Shown here in pieces: positions 1 to 8,705 of a stretch of DNA of 64,000 bases. This DNA is from Paraburkholderia kirstenboschensis (lineage in GTDB: Bacteria > Pseudomonadota > Gammaproteobacteria > Burkholderiales > Burkholderiaceae). Positions within the stretch are counted from its first letter, which is position 1, and each line of letters starts with the position of its first letter. The stretch spans positions 218,514-282,513 of the forward strand of contig NZ_CAJHCR010000009.1 of assembly GCF_904848585.1 (NCBI RefSeq). Direction: 5' to 3'. The notes under the pieces are model-generated. The model ran no database searches. It was given only the letters and a program-made list of their open reading frames with translations, and was not told where the DNA came from. A program made the position numbers and the translations under genes.

Positions 1-1489
1 CCGCAATCACGATCTGCTTGAACGGCACCGTGGTTACGTCGCCCGCTGCGAACACGCCCGGCACCGACGTCGCACCGCGTGCGTCGACGATGATCTCGCC
101 GTGCTTCGACAACTCCACCGTGCCCTTCAGCCACTCGGTGTTCGGCACCAGACCGATCTGCACGAATACGCCTTCCAGTTCGACGTTCTTCACTTCGCCC
201 GAACGCAGGTCCTTGTAGACGAGACCGTTGACCTTCTTGCCGTCGCCGGTGATTTCGGTAGTCCGCGCCTGGGTGACGATGGTCACATTAGCGAGGCTGC
301 GCAACTTGCGTTGCAGCACTTCGTCTGCACGCAGCGTAGCGCCGAATTCGAACAGCGTGACTTCTCGGACGATACCCGCGAGGTCGATTGCCGCTTCCAC
401 GCCCGAGTTGCCGCCACCGATCACCGCGACGCGCTTGCCCTTGAAGAGCGGTCCGTCGCAGTGCGGGCAGTACGCCACGCCGTGATTGCGGTACTCGCGC
501 TCGCCCGGCACGTTGATTTCGCGCCAGCGCGCGCCCGTCGCGAGAATGATCGTTTTGGCCTTCAGCACCGCGCCGTTCGCGAGACGCACCTCGTTGATGC
601 GGCCGGGGATCAGCGTTTCGGCACGCTGCACGTCCATGATGTCGACTTCATACGTTTTCACGTGCTGTTCGAGCGCCGTGGCGAACTTCGGCCCTTCGGT
701 CTCCGTTACGGAGACGAAGTTCTCGATAGCCAGCGTGTCGAGTACCTGACCGCCGAAGCGTTCCGCGACAACGCCCGTCGCAATGCCTTTGCGCGCCGAA
801 TAAATCGCCGCAGCTGCGCCAGCGGGGCCGCCGCCGACGATCAGTGTGTCGAACACCGGCTTCTTTTCCAGTTCCTTCGCGGCACGCGCACCGGCGTTGG
901 TGTCGAGCTTCGCGAGGATTTCCTTCACGCCGCTACGGCCCTGGCCGAACACTTCGCCGTTGAGAAACATGGTCGGCACAGCCATGATCTGGCGCGAGTC
1001 GACTTCGTTCTGGAACAGCGCGCCGTCGATCGCCACGTGGCGAATGCGCGGGTTGATGAGCGCCATTACGTTCAGCGCCTGCACGACTTCCGGGCAGTTC
1101 TGGCACGACAGCGAGAAATACGTTTCAAATTGGTAGTCGCCGTCGAGACTGCGGATCTGTTCGATCACCGCGTCGTCGAGTTTGACCGGATGGCCGCCGA
1201 CCTGCAGCAATGCGAGGACGAGCGACGTGAACTCATGCCCCATCGGAATGCCCGCGAAGCGGATGCCGATGTCCTTGCCCGGCTCGCCGATCGAGAACGA
1301 CGGCTTGCGTTCGCTGTCATCGCGACGTTCGATCACGGTGACGCGTTCCGACAACGTCGCGATATCGTTCAGCAATGCCAGCAGCTCTTGCGATTTTGCG
1401 CTGTCGTCGAGCGACGCGACGATCTCGATAGGCCTGCTAACCTTTTCGAGGTACGTTTTCAACTGAGTCTTGAGATTGGCATCAAGCAT
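1..1489 (-). CDS. ahpF: Alkyl hydroperoxide reductase subunit F (partial, 3' end outside window)
   Basis: Flavin- and NAD(P)H-dependent disulfide reductase that recycles AhpC in the cytoplasm. The reverse-strand translation begins MLDANLKTQ and runs 496 residues to the window edge. The N-terminal thioredoxin-like domain has a CxxC (Cys129/Cys132, SCQNCPE). It is followed by a FAD-binding GGGPAG stretch and the thioredoxin-reductase-type active site CPHC (Cys341/Cys344). The missing part is only the last few tens of residues. It lies 166 bp downstream of ahpC on the same strand, the usual ahpCF order, so co-transcription is likely. Family assignment is secure; only the C-terminus is unseen. 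Confidence 0.96.
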   Translation of the reverse strand, partial: MLDANLKTQLKTYLEKVSRPIEIVASLDDSAKSQELLALLNDIATLSERVTVIERRDDSERKPSFSIGEPGKDIGIRFAGIPMGHEFTSLVLALLQVGGHPVKLDDAVIEQIRSLDGDYQFETYFSLSCQNCPEVVQALNVMALINPRIRHVAIDGALFQNEVDSRQIMAVPTMFLNGEVFGQGRSGVKEILAKLDTNAGARAAKELEKKPVFDTLIVGGGPAGAAAAIYSARKGIATGVVAERFGGQVLDTLAIENFVSVTETEGPKFATALEQHVKTYEVDIMDVQRAETLIPGRINEVRLANGAVLKAKTIILATGARWREINVPGEREYRNHGVAYCPHCDGPLFKGKRVAVIGGGNSGVEAAIDLAGIVREVTLFEFGATLRADEVLQRKLRSLANVTIVTQARTTEITGDGKKVNGLVYKDLRSGEVKNVELEGVFVQIGLVPNTEWLKGTVELSKHGEIIVDARGATSVPGVFAAGDVTTVPFKQIVIA

Positions 1490-1532
1490 GGCTATTCGAT
1501 TCCGTGACGATGGGGTGTTGGGTTCCCGGTCC

Positions 1533-1558
1533 CGCTCGTGTCCGATAGGACACGGGCG
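1533..1558 (-). other. Intercistronic hairpin between ahpC and ahpF
   Basis: Eleven-base-pair stem (CGCTCGTGTCC with GGACACGGGCG, one T-G wobble) and a GATA loop in the ahpC-ahpF gap. No U-tract follows on either strand, so it looks like an RNA processing or stability element rather than a terminator. Such an element could explain more AhpC than AhpF, which is an inference. Confidence 0.5.
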
Positions 1559-1655
1559 AACCGGGGACGCGCGAACCGCTGTATGAAGCGGCCCGCACGC
1601 CGATGCGCCGCGAAGGCGCTACAACTACTGCCTGAGGCTTTGAAGCTGCTAAACC

Positions 1656-2219
1656 TTAGATCTTGCCGATCAGGTCGAGCGACGGGGTCAGCGTTTCAGC
1701 GCCCGGCGTCCACTTGGCGGGGCAGACTTCACCCGGATGAGCCGCGATGTATTGCGCAGCTTGCACCTTGCGCAGCAGTTCGCTCGCGTCACGGCCGATG
1801 CCGTTGTCGTGGACTTCGCACAGCTTGATCTCGCCTTCCGGGTTGATCACGAACGTGCCGCGCAGCGCCAGACCTTCTTCTTCGATCAGCACGTCGAAGT
1901 TGCGCGAGATTGCGAGAGTCGGGTCAGCGATCATCGGGTACTTGATCTTCTGGATCGTGTCCGACGTGTCGTGCCATGCCTTGTGCGTGAAGTGCGTGTC
2001 GGTCGACACGCTGTAGATTTCAACGCCGAGCTTCTGGAAATCGGCGTAGCGATCGGCCAGGTCACCCAGTTCGGTCGGGCAAACGAAGGTGAAGTCGGCC
2101 GGATAGAAAACGAAAACCGACCACTTGCCCTTCAGGCTTTCTTCAGTGACGGTCACGAAATCGCCATTGTGATAAGCCTGTGCCTTGAACGGTTTGACTT
2201 GACTATTGATGATCGGCAT
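1656..2219 (-). CDS. ahpC: Alkyl hydroperoxide reductase subunit C, 2-Cys peroxiredoxin
   Basis: Reduces hydrogen peroxide, organic hydroperoxides and peroxynitrite; AhpF regenerates it. The protein is 187 residues, the normal length for the typical 2-Cys AhpC/Prx1 class. The peroxidatic Cys47 sits in DFTFVCPTE and the resolving Cys166 in GEVCPAKW. The start MPIINSQVK matches the family N-terminus and is preceded by an AAGAGGA ribosome site. It is first in an ahpC-ahpF pair, and an OxyR-like half-site lies about 90 bp upstream. Confidence 0.97.
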   Translation of the reverse strand: MPIINSQVKPFKAQAYHNGDFVTVTEESLKGKWSVFVFYPADFTFVCPTELGDLADRYADFQKLGVEIYSVSTDTHFTHKAWHDTSDTIQKIKYPMIADPTLAISRNFDVLIEEEGLALRGTFVINPEGEIKLCEVHDNGIGRDASELLRKVQAAQYIAAHPGEVCPAKWTPGAETLTPSLDLIGKI

Positions 2220-2309
2220 TTACTGAGTCCTCTTTCGGAGTGGTTGGAAAGTGGAGTCAGTATGTCAGACAGCGCTTAATAGGTAAAGTGGATTGTTTTA
2301 ATTATATTG

Positions 2310-2324
2310 ATAGATTTGCGCTAT
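2310..2324 (-). promoter_or_regulatory. OxyR-like half-site upstream of ahpC
   Basis: The sequence ATAGATTTGCGCTAT keeps the outer ATAG-N7-CTAT pair of the OxyR recognition unit, and one of the two inner positions also fits. It lies 91-105 bp before the ahpC start. A second half-site one turn away is weak. OxyR control of ahpCF is well established in other bacteria; here it is inferred from this motif only. Confidence 0.5.
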
Positions 2325-2342
2325 CCGATCCAGCCCCGCCGG

Positions 2343-4343
2343 CTATCGCACGCCTTCTGCTTTCAGCAGCCGCCAGAGCGTAGTGCGGCCGATGCCGAGC
2401 GCCCGACTTGCCGCTGCGCGGTTGCCGCCGCAGCGTTCGAGCGCCTTCAATACGTCGTCACGGCTCGGCGCGACGCGGCCGGCGCCCGCGGTGGTGGCGT
2501 CCGCGGCAGTTTTGGTAAGCCTCGCGCTCACGTCTGCATGCCCCATCCGGCTGAATTCGGGGAATAGCGCCAGCAGATCGGGCTGGACGATGCCGTCCCG
2601 ATCGTCGCGCTGATCACTCGCTGCATCGCCGAGATAGATCGCTGCGCGCGCCAGCAGATTATCCAGTTCGCGTACGTTGCCCGGCCACGCGTAGCGCTCG
2701 AAGAGCGGCGCCAGAAACTTCAGCGCGCGCCCGATTGCCGCTTCAGACAACCCATATTGGAGCGCACTGCGGCTTAACAAGTGCCGCGCGAGCGGAGCGA
2801 CGTCGGCGCGCCGCTCACGCAGCGGCGGCAATTCTATCTGAAGCAGATTCAGACGAAAATACAGATCCGCGCGAAACGCGCCCTCGTCGACGAGCCCGTG
2901 CAGATCGCGGTGCGTGGCGGCTATCACCCGCACGTCGATGGGCGTCGCGCGGCCCGAGCCGAGCTTCATCACCTCGCGTTCCTGGAGCACGCGCAGCAGC
3001 CGGCTTTGCAGCGCCGGCGGCATTTCGCCGATTTCATCGAGGAAAATGGTTCCCGTGTGAGCCATTTCAAACAGGCCCGGCTTGCCACCGCGCCGCGCGC
3101 CGGTGAACGCGCCTTCCTCGTGACCGAACAGTTCGCTTTCGATCAGCCCCTCAGGCAGCGCCGCGCAATTGAACGCGACGAACGGATTGCCGCGCCTCGC
3201 GCTCGCATTGTGGATGCCCTGCGCGACCAGTTCCTTGCCGGTGCCGCTCTCGCCGGTCAACAAGACGGTCGCGTCGTGCGCCGCGCCGGCCCGCGCGAGC
3301 CGGCGCACACGTTCGAGCGCCGCCGACTCGCCGATCAGATCGTCCAGCCGATGCCGCGCAACCAGATGCTTCGGCCGCTGACTGGTGCGCAGCGACCGGT
3401 CGATCCGCTGTGCGACCAGCGCGTCCTGCGCCGTCACGACGAAGCCCGAGCGCGCGCCCTGCTCGACTATCGGCACGCAATTGACGATCACCGAACGCTC
3501 GCCGATCTGCTCGACGCGCTCGTCGAGCGCGCCGTCACCTTGCAGCGCCTTGCGCAGCCACGGGCCGACCGTCCGTGCGAGTTGCGCCGGGAGGTCCCGG
3601 TCGCGCTCGAGGCCCAGCAGATCGAGCATGGCCGGGTTGACGGCTTCGAGCTGACCGGCGTCGTCGAAGGCCGCCACGCCGTCGCGCAGATGCGCCACGA
3701 TCGTGTTCAGGCGCACGCGCTTGGACTCCTTCTGCCGGCTCACGCGCGCCAGTTCGACCGAGCGCTCGAACGCTTCCTCGACGGCGCCGAGCGAGTACAG
3801 GAACACGCTCTCGAGACCCGCCTGCTGCGCCAGATCGCAAGCCATGCCCGGTCCGATGATCACACGGCAGCCTTCGGCGGCGAGGTTACTCACAGCGGTT
3901 CTGACTTCATCGACCGAGCGGTACGCGCGCTGTTTCAGGTCGACCCTCAACCAGCCGCTGAGACCGGCCAGTTCATGCGAGATGGTTTCGTGCAGCACGA
4001 GCCCGACCGGCCCGCTGGGCCAGAGGGTGGTGGCGCGGGTGATCGCGCTCAGCATGTCGAAGCCGTTCACCTTCACCATGACGACCGGCACGCTCAGGTG
4101 GTCGCGCAAGTAGGCGCCGTTCGAGCCCGCCGCGAGGACGACGTCGACGGAGCCCGCATCGACGTACGCCTGTAGCGCGGCGACAGCCGCGCCATAGCCT
4201 TCGCGGATCGAGAAAAATCTTGCGCGGCCGGCGTAGCGCGGCGCAATAGTCTCGCAAAGCGACTCCAGGCGACTGATACTGACTAATGCAATGCCCGGGC
4301 GGCCCGGATCTGCGTTGACGGGAGACGGAGCAAAGGTCGACAC
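2343..4343 (-). CDS. prpR: PrpR-like sigma-54-dependent transcriptional activator
   Basis: Enhancer-binding protein of 666 residues. Residues about 15-190 form a PrpR_N sensor domain (in PrpR it senses 2-methylcitrate). A PAS-like segment follows at about 215-310. The AAA+ domain has Walker A GESGTGKE near 364 and the sigma-54 contact loop GAFTGA near 410. The C-terminal Fis-type helix-turn-helix ends with ALGIGRTTLWRLLK. It is divergent from a PEP-mutase-family lyase whose upstream region carries an inverted repeat and a -24/-12 promoter, so that gene is the obvious target. The usual prpC/acnD/prpF genes are not adjacent, so the effector may not be 2-methylcitrate. Confidence 0.85.
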   Translation of the reverse strand: MSTFAPSPVNADPGRPGIALVSISRLESLCETIAPRYAGRARFFSIREGYGAAVAALQAYVDAGSVDVVLAAGSNGAYLRDHLSVPVVMVKVNGFDMLSAITRATTLWPSGPVGLVLHETISHELAGLSGWLRVDLKQRAYRSVDEVRTAVSNLAAEGCRVIIGPGMACDLAQQAGLESVFLYSLGAVEEAFERSVELARVSRQKESKRVRLNTIVAHLRDGVAAFDDAGQLEAVNPAMLDLLGLERDRDLPAQLARTVGPWLRKALQGDGALDERVEQIGERSVIVNCVPIVEQGARSGFVVTAQDALVAQRIDRSLRTSQRPKHLVARHRLDDLIGESAALERVRRLARAGAAHDATVLLTGESGTGKELVAQGIHNASARRGNPFVAFNCAALPEGLIESELFGHEEGAFTGARRGGKPGLFEMAHTGTIFLDEIGEMPPALQSRLLRVLQEREVMKLGSGRATPIDVRVIAATHRDLHGLVDEGAFRADLYFRLNLLQIELPPLRERRADVAPLARHLLSRSALQYGLSEAAIGRALKFLAPLFERYAWPGNVRELDNLLARAAIYLGDAASDQRDDRDGIVQPDLLALFPEFSRMGHADVSARLTKTAADATTAGAGRVAPSRDDVLKALERCGGNRAAASRALGIGRTTLWRLLKAEGVR

Positions 4344-4368
4344 GTGAGACGCTCCAGGAGAGAGGGTT

Positions 4369-4390
4369 GAAACGTTCCGCGAAACGTTTC
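4369..4390. promoter_or_regulatory. Inverted repeat, candidate enhancer site for the PrpR-like activator
   Basis: Perfect 8-6-8 inverted repeat with arms GAAACGTT and AACGTTTC in the divergent region. A second, overlapping pair CGTTCC...GGAACG shares its centre region. It lies about 125 bp upstream of the transcription start predicted from the -24/-12 element, the normal range for a sigma-54 enhancer. It also lies just upstream of the regulator's own start codon, so autoregulation is possible. Confidence 0.55.
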
Positions 4391-4486
4391 ATGGAACGCT
4401 CAGGCATTCTGCCACGAAACGCCGGCCGCGAGTTCGCCTCACCCAAGCGCTTGATTCCGCTTGGATAGTTCCCAGCGCTGAGGTAT

Positions 4487-4502
4487 TGGCATACTTTCTG
4501 CA
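4487..4502 (+). promoter_or_regulatory. Sigma-54 (-24/-12) promoter for the downstream lyase
   Basis: TTGGCATACTTTCTGCA has the invariant GG and GC separated by exactly ten bases (GG at 4488-4489, GC at 4500-4501). The start codon of the lyase is about 50 bp downstream. The pairing with a divergent PrpR-type activator makes this a well-supported sigma-54 promoter. Confidence 0.75.
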
Positions 4503-4550
4503 ATTTCCACCCTGCTCGCCTTACTCACCTTTCCCCCGGAGACAACCGTC

Positions 4551-5432
4551 ATGACAACTTCCGCCACGCGCCGCGCCGCCTTCCGCGCCAAGGTCAACGA
4601 ACGCCAGGGCCTGCTCGTGCCCGGCGCCTTCAATGCGATGAGCGCTCGCGTTATCGAGGACGCCGGTTTCGAGGCGATCTACATCACCGGCGCGGGCGTC
4701 ACCAACATGTCGCTCGGCTTGCCGGACCTCGGCTTCATTGGTCTCGCCGAAGTCGCCGAGCACACCGCGCGAATCCGCGATGCGGTCGCGCTGCCGCTGA
4801 TCGTCGACGCCGACACCGGCTTCGGCAACGCGTTGAACGTACGCCAGACCGTGCGCGTGCTGGAACGCAGCGGCGCCGACGTCATCCAGTTCGAAGATCA
4901 GGTGATGCCAAAGAAGTGCGGCCACTTTTCCGGCAAGGAAGTGATCGGCGCGAGCGAAATGGCCGGCAAGATCCGCGCGGCGGTCGACGCCCGCGAGGAC
5001 GGCAATCTGCAGATCATGGCGCGCACCGACGCCGCGGCCGTCCACGGTATCGAAGACGCGATTGAGCGCGGCCATCGCTTCATCGAAGCGGGCGCCGACA
5101 TCCTCTTCATCGAGGCGACGGAGTCGCTGGCGGACATCGAGCGTTTGCCGTCGCTGTTCGACAAGCCGCAGCTGATCAACATCGTGATCGGCGGCAAGAC
5201 ACCGGTGCAATCGCGTGAAGCGCTCGGGAAGCTCGGCTACGGCATCGTGCTGTATGCGAACGCCGCCTTGCAAGGTGCGGTGCTCGGGATGCAACGCGCG
5301 CTCGGGACCCTGAAGAGCAACGGCCGCCTCGACGAGGACGCGACGCTCGTCGCTCCGTTCAGCGAGCGCCAGCGTCTCGTGAACAAGCCGTTGTACGACC
5401 GGCTGGATCGCGAATACGCGGCGAAGGACTGA
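4551..5432 (+). CDS. Isocitrate lyase/PEP mutase superfamily carbon-carbon lyase
   Basis: A 293-residue (beta/alpha)8 enzyme of the ICL/PEPM family. The catalytic KKCGH motif (residues 121-125) and the Mg-binding DADTGFG stretch (about 84-90) are intact, so a lyase on a 2-methylmalate- or oxaloacetate-like acid is expected. The sequence resembles dimethylmalate lyase/carboxyphosphonoenolpyruvate-mutase-like proteins more than classical PrpB, as judged from N-terminal motifs such as LLVPGAFNAMSARV. An AACCGTC-ATG start is used with GGAG upstream. The divergent PrpR-like gene and the sigma-54 promoter suggest inducible use of a carboxylic acid. Substrate unknown. Confidence 0.8.
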   Translation: MTTSATRRAAFRAKVNERQGLLVPGAFNAMSARVIEDAGFEAIYITGAGVTNMSLGLPDLGFIGLAEVAEHTARIRDAVALPLIVDADTGFGNALNVRQTVRVLERSGADVIQFEDQVMPKKCGHFSGKEVIGASEMAGKIRAAVDAREDGNLQIMARTDAAAVHGIEDAIERGHRFIEAGADILFIEATESLADIERLPSLFDKPQLINIVIGGKTPVQSREALGKLGYGIVLYANAALQGAVLGMQRALGTLKSNGRLDEDATLVAPFSERQRLVNKPLYDRLDREYAAKD

Positions 5433-5814
5433 ACCGCGCGTCGCATCGAAACGTGTTTGCTGACAGCGGCGCACGGCACGCGCCGTGCTCGGCGTGAGTG
5501 GCGCCTTTTGGCCGGGACGCATTGGTCTGTGCCACGCTCGCCGATGCAGCGCGCGTGATTGCGATAGGATTCAGGGCCGGCGATATATCACCGCGATACG
5601 CGTCCCGGCGCTCGTCATTCTGCTCGCGGAATGACCGACGCGCTGCCCCGGCCCCGCTCCTGTCGCTCGTCCGCTTTGTATGGACGGTGCCAACACGTCT
5701 TCGAAAGGTAGTCGAAAACATGAAGTGCATAGCATTGCGTATCTCGCGTGGAATTCGCCCGTGCGTTCGCGGCCTTCACGACGCACACGCGCGCGCGCTG
5801 CCGGGAGCTGGGCA
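5433..5814. other. Intergenic region between lyase and MFS genes
   Basis: About 380 bp. A perfect GCACGGC-ACGC-GCCGTGC hairpin at 5471-5488 follows the lyase stop codon, without a T-run. The frames crossing the rest look like readthrough of non-coding sequence. I see no other gene or clear promoter. Confidence 0.4.
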
Positions 5815-7254
5815 ATGAACGCAAACAGCACGCCTCTGAAGCATGCCGCCTGGCTGCCGTATATCGTCGCGGCGACGTTTTTCATGGAATATCTCGACAC
5901 CACGGTGATCGCGACTGCGCTGCCGCAGATGGCGCACTCGTTCGGCGTCGGGCCCAACAGCGTCAGTCTCGGCATGACGGCCTACATGCTGGCGCTGGCG
6001 ATTTTCATCCCCGCGAGCGGCTGGGTCGCCGACCGCTGCGGCTCGCGCACCGTATTCTTCAGCGCGATCGGCGTGTTCACGGTCGCCTCGGTGCTGTGCG
6101 GGCTGTCGCAGAACGTCGCCGAATTCACCGCCGCGCGTTTGCTGCAAGGCATCGGCGGCGCGATGATGGTGCCGGTCGGCCGGCTGATCGTGGTTCGGAG
6201 CACCGAAAAAAGCCGCATGATGCAGGCGATTTCAACGATCACGTGGCCCGCGATTGCCGCGCCGGTGATTGGCCCGCCCGTCGGCGGCTTTATTACCACG
6301 TATGCGTCGTGGCGCTGGATTTTCCTGCTCAATGTGCCGTTCGGTCTCGCGGCAATGGCCGTGGCGCTCGCGTTGGTGCCCAACCTGCGCGGCAGCGAAC
6401 GCAAGCCGCTCGACGTGGTCGGTTTGCTGCTGAGCGGCACCGCGCTCACCGCGATTCTGTACGGCGCGGAACTGGCGAGCCAGCCCGCCGAGAACCCGTG
6501 GATAGCCGGGGCGGTCATCGTCGCCGGTCTGCTGGTGGGCGCTGTCGCCTTCCAGCATGCGAAGCGGCATCCGCATCCGTTGATCGACGTTTCCACACTG
6601 AAGATCCCGACGTTTTCAGTGACGGTGATAACGGGCTCCTTCACGCGCATTGGCATCGGCGCCGTACCTTATCTGATGCCGCTGCTGTTCCAGGTGGGCT
6701 TCGGCTTGTCGGCGTTCAAGTCGGGACTGCTGCTGCTCGCCAGCGCGTTGGGCAATCTCGGCATGAAGGCGCTGACCACGCGGATCCTGCAGCGCTTTGG
6801 CTTCCGTATGGTGTCGATCGTCGATGTGACGGTGGCCGGCATCTTCATCATTGCATGCGGGTTGCTGACGCCGGACGTACCGCTTGCGCTCGTGCTGATC
6901 GTTGTGTTCGTGTACGGCGTAGCGCGCTCGATGCAGTTTTCGACACTCGCCACACTTGCCTACGCCGACGTCGCGCAGCCGCAAATGAGCGCGGCCAGCA
7001 CGCTATGGAGCGCGGCGGCCCAAATGACGATAGGCCTCGGCATTGCGTTCGGCGCGGTCTCGCTGCGGGCTGCGGCGTTTTTCAACGGCGAGACGACGGG
7101 CCGCGTGTTCACGCTCGACGATTTCCGCCTCGCGTTTCTGCTTGCGGGCGTCCTGACGCTCGTGTCCGTGATCGGCTACATGGGTCTTTCACGCGATGCG
7201 GGCCAGAGCATCGGCGGCGGTTCGCGCGGCGCGGAAGGTCCCGCCAAGGGTTAA
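5815..7254 (+). CDS. MFS drug-resistance transporter, DHA2 (EmrB/QacA-like)
   Basis: Inner-membrane proton-coupled exporter of 479 residues with about 14 hydrophobic segments. Motif D1 (LDTTVIATALP) is in the first helix, motif A (GWVADRCGSRTVF) in loop 2-3 and motif C (GPPVGGF) in helix 5. These are typical of the 14-helix DHA2 group. The reading frame extends further upstream, but the ATG at 5815 with GGGAG before it gives the family N-terminus. No membrane-fusion partner is adjacent, so it probably acts alone. A GNAT gene follows by 18 bp and may be co-transcribed. Substrate cannot be told. Confidence 0.88.
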   Translation: MNANSTPLKHAAWLPYIVAATFFMEYLDTTVIATALPQMAHSFGVGPNSVSLGMTAYMLALAIFIPASGWVADRCGSRTVFFSAIGVFTVASVLCGLSQNVAEFTAARLLQGIGGAMMVPVGRLIVVRSTEKSRMMQAISTITWPAIAAPVIGPPVGGFITTYASWRWIFLLNVPFGLAAMAVALALVPNLRGSERKPLDVVGLLLSGTALTAILYGAELASQPAENPWIAGAVIVAGLLVGAVAFQHAKRHPHPLIDVSTLKIPTFSVTVITGSFTRIGIGAVPYLMPLLFQVGFGLSAFKSGLLLLASALGNLGMKALTTRILQRFGFRMVSIVDVTVAGIFIIACGLLTPDVPLALVLIVVFVYGVARSMQFSTLATLAYADVAQPQMSAASTLWSAAAQMTIGLGIAFGAVSLRAAAFFNGETTGRVFTLDDFRLAFLLAGVLTLVSVIGYMGLSRDAGQSIGGGSRGAEGPAKG

Positions 7255-7272
7255 CAGACTTCGGGAGACGGC

Positions 7273-7719
7273 GTGGCGACCCCTAACGAACTAAGCGAAC
7301 TGAGAATTTCCAGCAACAAGGACGAACTCGACATCGCAATGGTGCACGCGTTTCTGTCGCAGGAAACGCCGTGGGCGAAGGGCATGCCGCGCGAAACGCT
7401 CGAACGCGCCATTGCCGGGTCGCTGTGTTTCGGCGGCTATGTCGGGAGCAAGCAGGTCGCGTTTGCGCGCGTCGTCACGGATCACGCGACTTTCGCGTAC
7501 CTGTGCGATGTTTTCGTGCTGCCCGAGTATCGCGGCAAGGGATACGCGCACGCGCTGCTCGCGCAACTCTTCGCGAGCGAGTCGCTGCAGGGTTTGAGAA
7601 GAATCATGCTGGCGACGACAGACGCGCACCACGTGTATCGCCCGCACGGGTTCAAGGCTCTGTCGAACCCGGCGCTTTTCATGGAAGTGCACGACCCGGA
7701 CGTTTACCGGAGCAATTGA
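7273..7719 (+). CDS. GNAT-family N-acetyltransferase
   Basis: A 148-residue cytoplasmic acetyl-CoA-dependent transferase. The acetyl-CoA loop is seen as VLPEYRGKGYAHALL (about 82-96), the canonical R/Q-x-x-G-x-G/A motif, and the YRPHGF stretch near 120 is the usual motif B end. Translation starts at GTG (7273) behind GGGAGACGG. It is 18 bp after the MFS stop, so likely the same transcript. Substrate unknown. Confidence 0.85.
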   Translation: MATPNELSELRISSNKDELDIAMVHAFLSQETPWAKGMPRETLERAIAGSLCFGGYVGSKQVAFARVVTDHATFAYLCDVFVLPEYRGKGYAHALLAQLFASESLQGLRRIMLATTDAHHVYRPHGFKALSNPALFMEVHDPDVYRSN

Positions 7720-7761
7720 GCAGGAAGTTCAAAGGCGCCCCTCGCGCGCGCTGATACGGAA

Positions 7762-8649
7762 TCAGACGTACGCGCGTTCGCGCACCCACTTCGTCATGAT
7801 CCACTTCTCGCCGGCAAGCACCGGCGCGCCGCCGTGCAAGGTCAGCGGATCGAGTTGACGCTGGCCGTTCATGTAGCGGAAATACACGGCACCGCCCCGG
7901 TTCGCCGCCACCGACAAGCCCGCTTCAGGGAAAATCGTTTCGCCGCCTTCGGGCACGTCGTTCAGATAGATGACGAGCGTAGCCACGCGCTGGCCGCCAC
8001 GTGCCGTATGTACCGCGCTGCCCGGTTGATCGGGCGGGAAATAGTCGAAATGCGGCCGGTATTCGCCGGCCGGGCCATAGTGCAGAACCTGCAGACCTTC
8101 GCCGTTCTCGACCGGCCAGTTCATCAGGCTTGCAATGCGCTGTTCCAGCCGTTCGATCAACGCGTCTTCCCCGCGTTGATACCAGATGCCCTCACTCGTC
8201 CGGTTGCGGATCACGTCTTCGCGACCGGTCGTGGGATTGACGGTGGTCGATCGTTTCAGCCGATGCCGCGAACGCTCGATCATCTCGCTGCATTCTTGCG
8301 CGGAAAGCACATTCCCGAACACGATTACCTGCGGCCGCTCACAGCGCGTCAACACCTGCACGTCGCGGTCATGGGCGTGGATCGTGTTGCCGCGCGCGAC
8401 CGGCGCGTCGTCATACCGGTACGCTTGTGGCGCCTTTTGCGGTGACGCGGCCTCGGTGCCGCCCGCCGCTGAAACCGGCGCCGTTGCTGCGCTCGTCACA
8501 CTCGAGCCGAAGGCGGCGCGCACCGCTTCGCTGGCTGCGTCGGCGGCAAAACCCGCTTGCGTCATGGCCTCGATCATCGAGTCCATCGTGCAGCCGCGCG
8601 CTGCGTTGGTGCGCAGCCATTCGTGCCAAGCGGCATCCACTACCGGCAT
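7762..8649 (-). CDS. 2-oxoglutarate/Fe(II)-dependent prolyl-4-hydroxylase-like oxygenase
   Basis: A 295-residue protein. An N-terminal helical stretch (about 1-85, UBA-like appearance) is followed by a P4Hc dioxygenase fold. The iron ligands are the HFD of RPHFDYFPPD and the distal His of LTLHGGAPV. The 2-oxoglutarate-binding Lys is in GEKWIMTKW. The longest frame begins at a TTG at 8676, but the ATG at 8649 has GGGGAC before it and is preferred. Bacterial members hydroxylate prolines of target proteins; the target here is unknown. It converges with the GNAT gene. Confidence 0.88.
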   Translation of the reverse strand: MPVVDAAWHEWLRTNAARGCTMDSMIEAMTQAGFAADAASEAVRAAFGSSVTSAATAPVSAAGGTEAASPQKAPQAYRYDDAPVARGNTIHAHDRDVQVLTRCERPQVIVFGNVLSAQECSEMIERSRHRLKRSTTVNPTTGREDVIRNRTSEGIWYQRGEDALIERLEQRIASLMNWPVENGEGLQVLHYGPAGEYRPHFDYFPPDQPGSAVHTARGGQRVATLVIYLNDVPEGGETIFPEAGLSVAANRGGAVYFRYMNGQRQLDPLTLHGGAPVLAGEKWIMTKWVRERAYV

Positions 8650-8705
8650 ACGTGTCCCCGCTGATGGATGAAACAAGGATACTGCATCGACCCCAGCCCT
8701 CGCGT

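Noticed and set aside
101..1507. Long open frame on the plus strand opposite ahpF
   Set aside because: Its translation is Arg/Asp/His-rich without motifs; it is the shadow of ahpF in high-GC DNA. Similar shadows lie opposite prpR, the MscS gene, lhr, the helicase and others.
4551..5432. Naming the lyase prpB
   Set aside because: The KKCGH family motif is present, but the N-terminus and surrounding stretches fit the dimethylmalate-lyase-like branch better and no prpC/acnD is adjacent.
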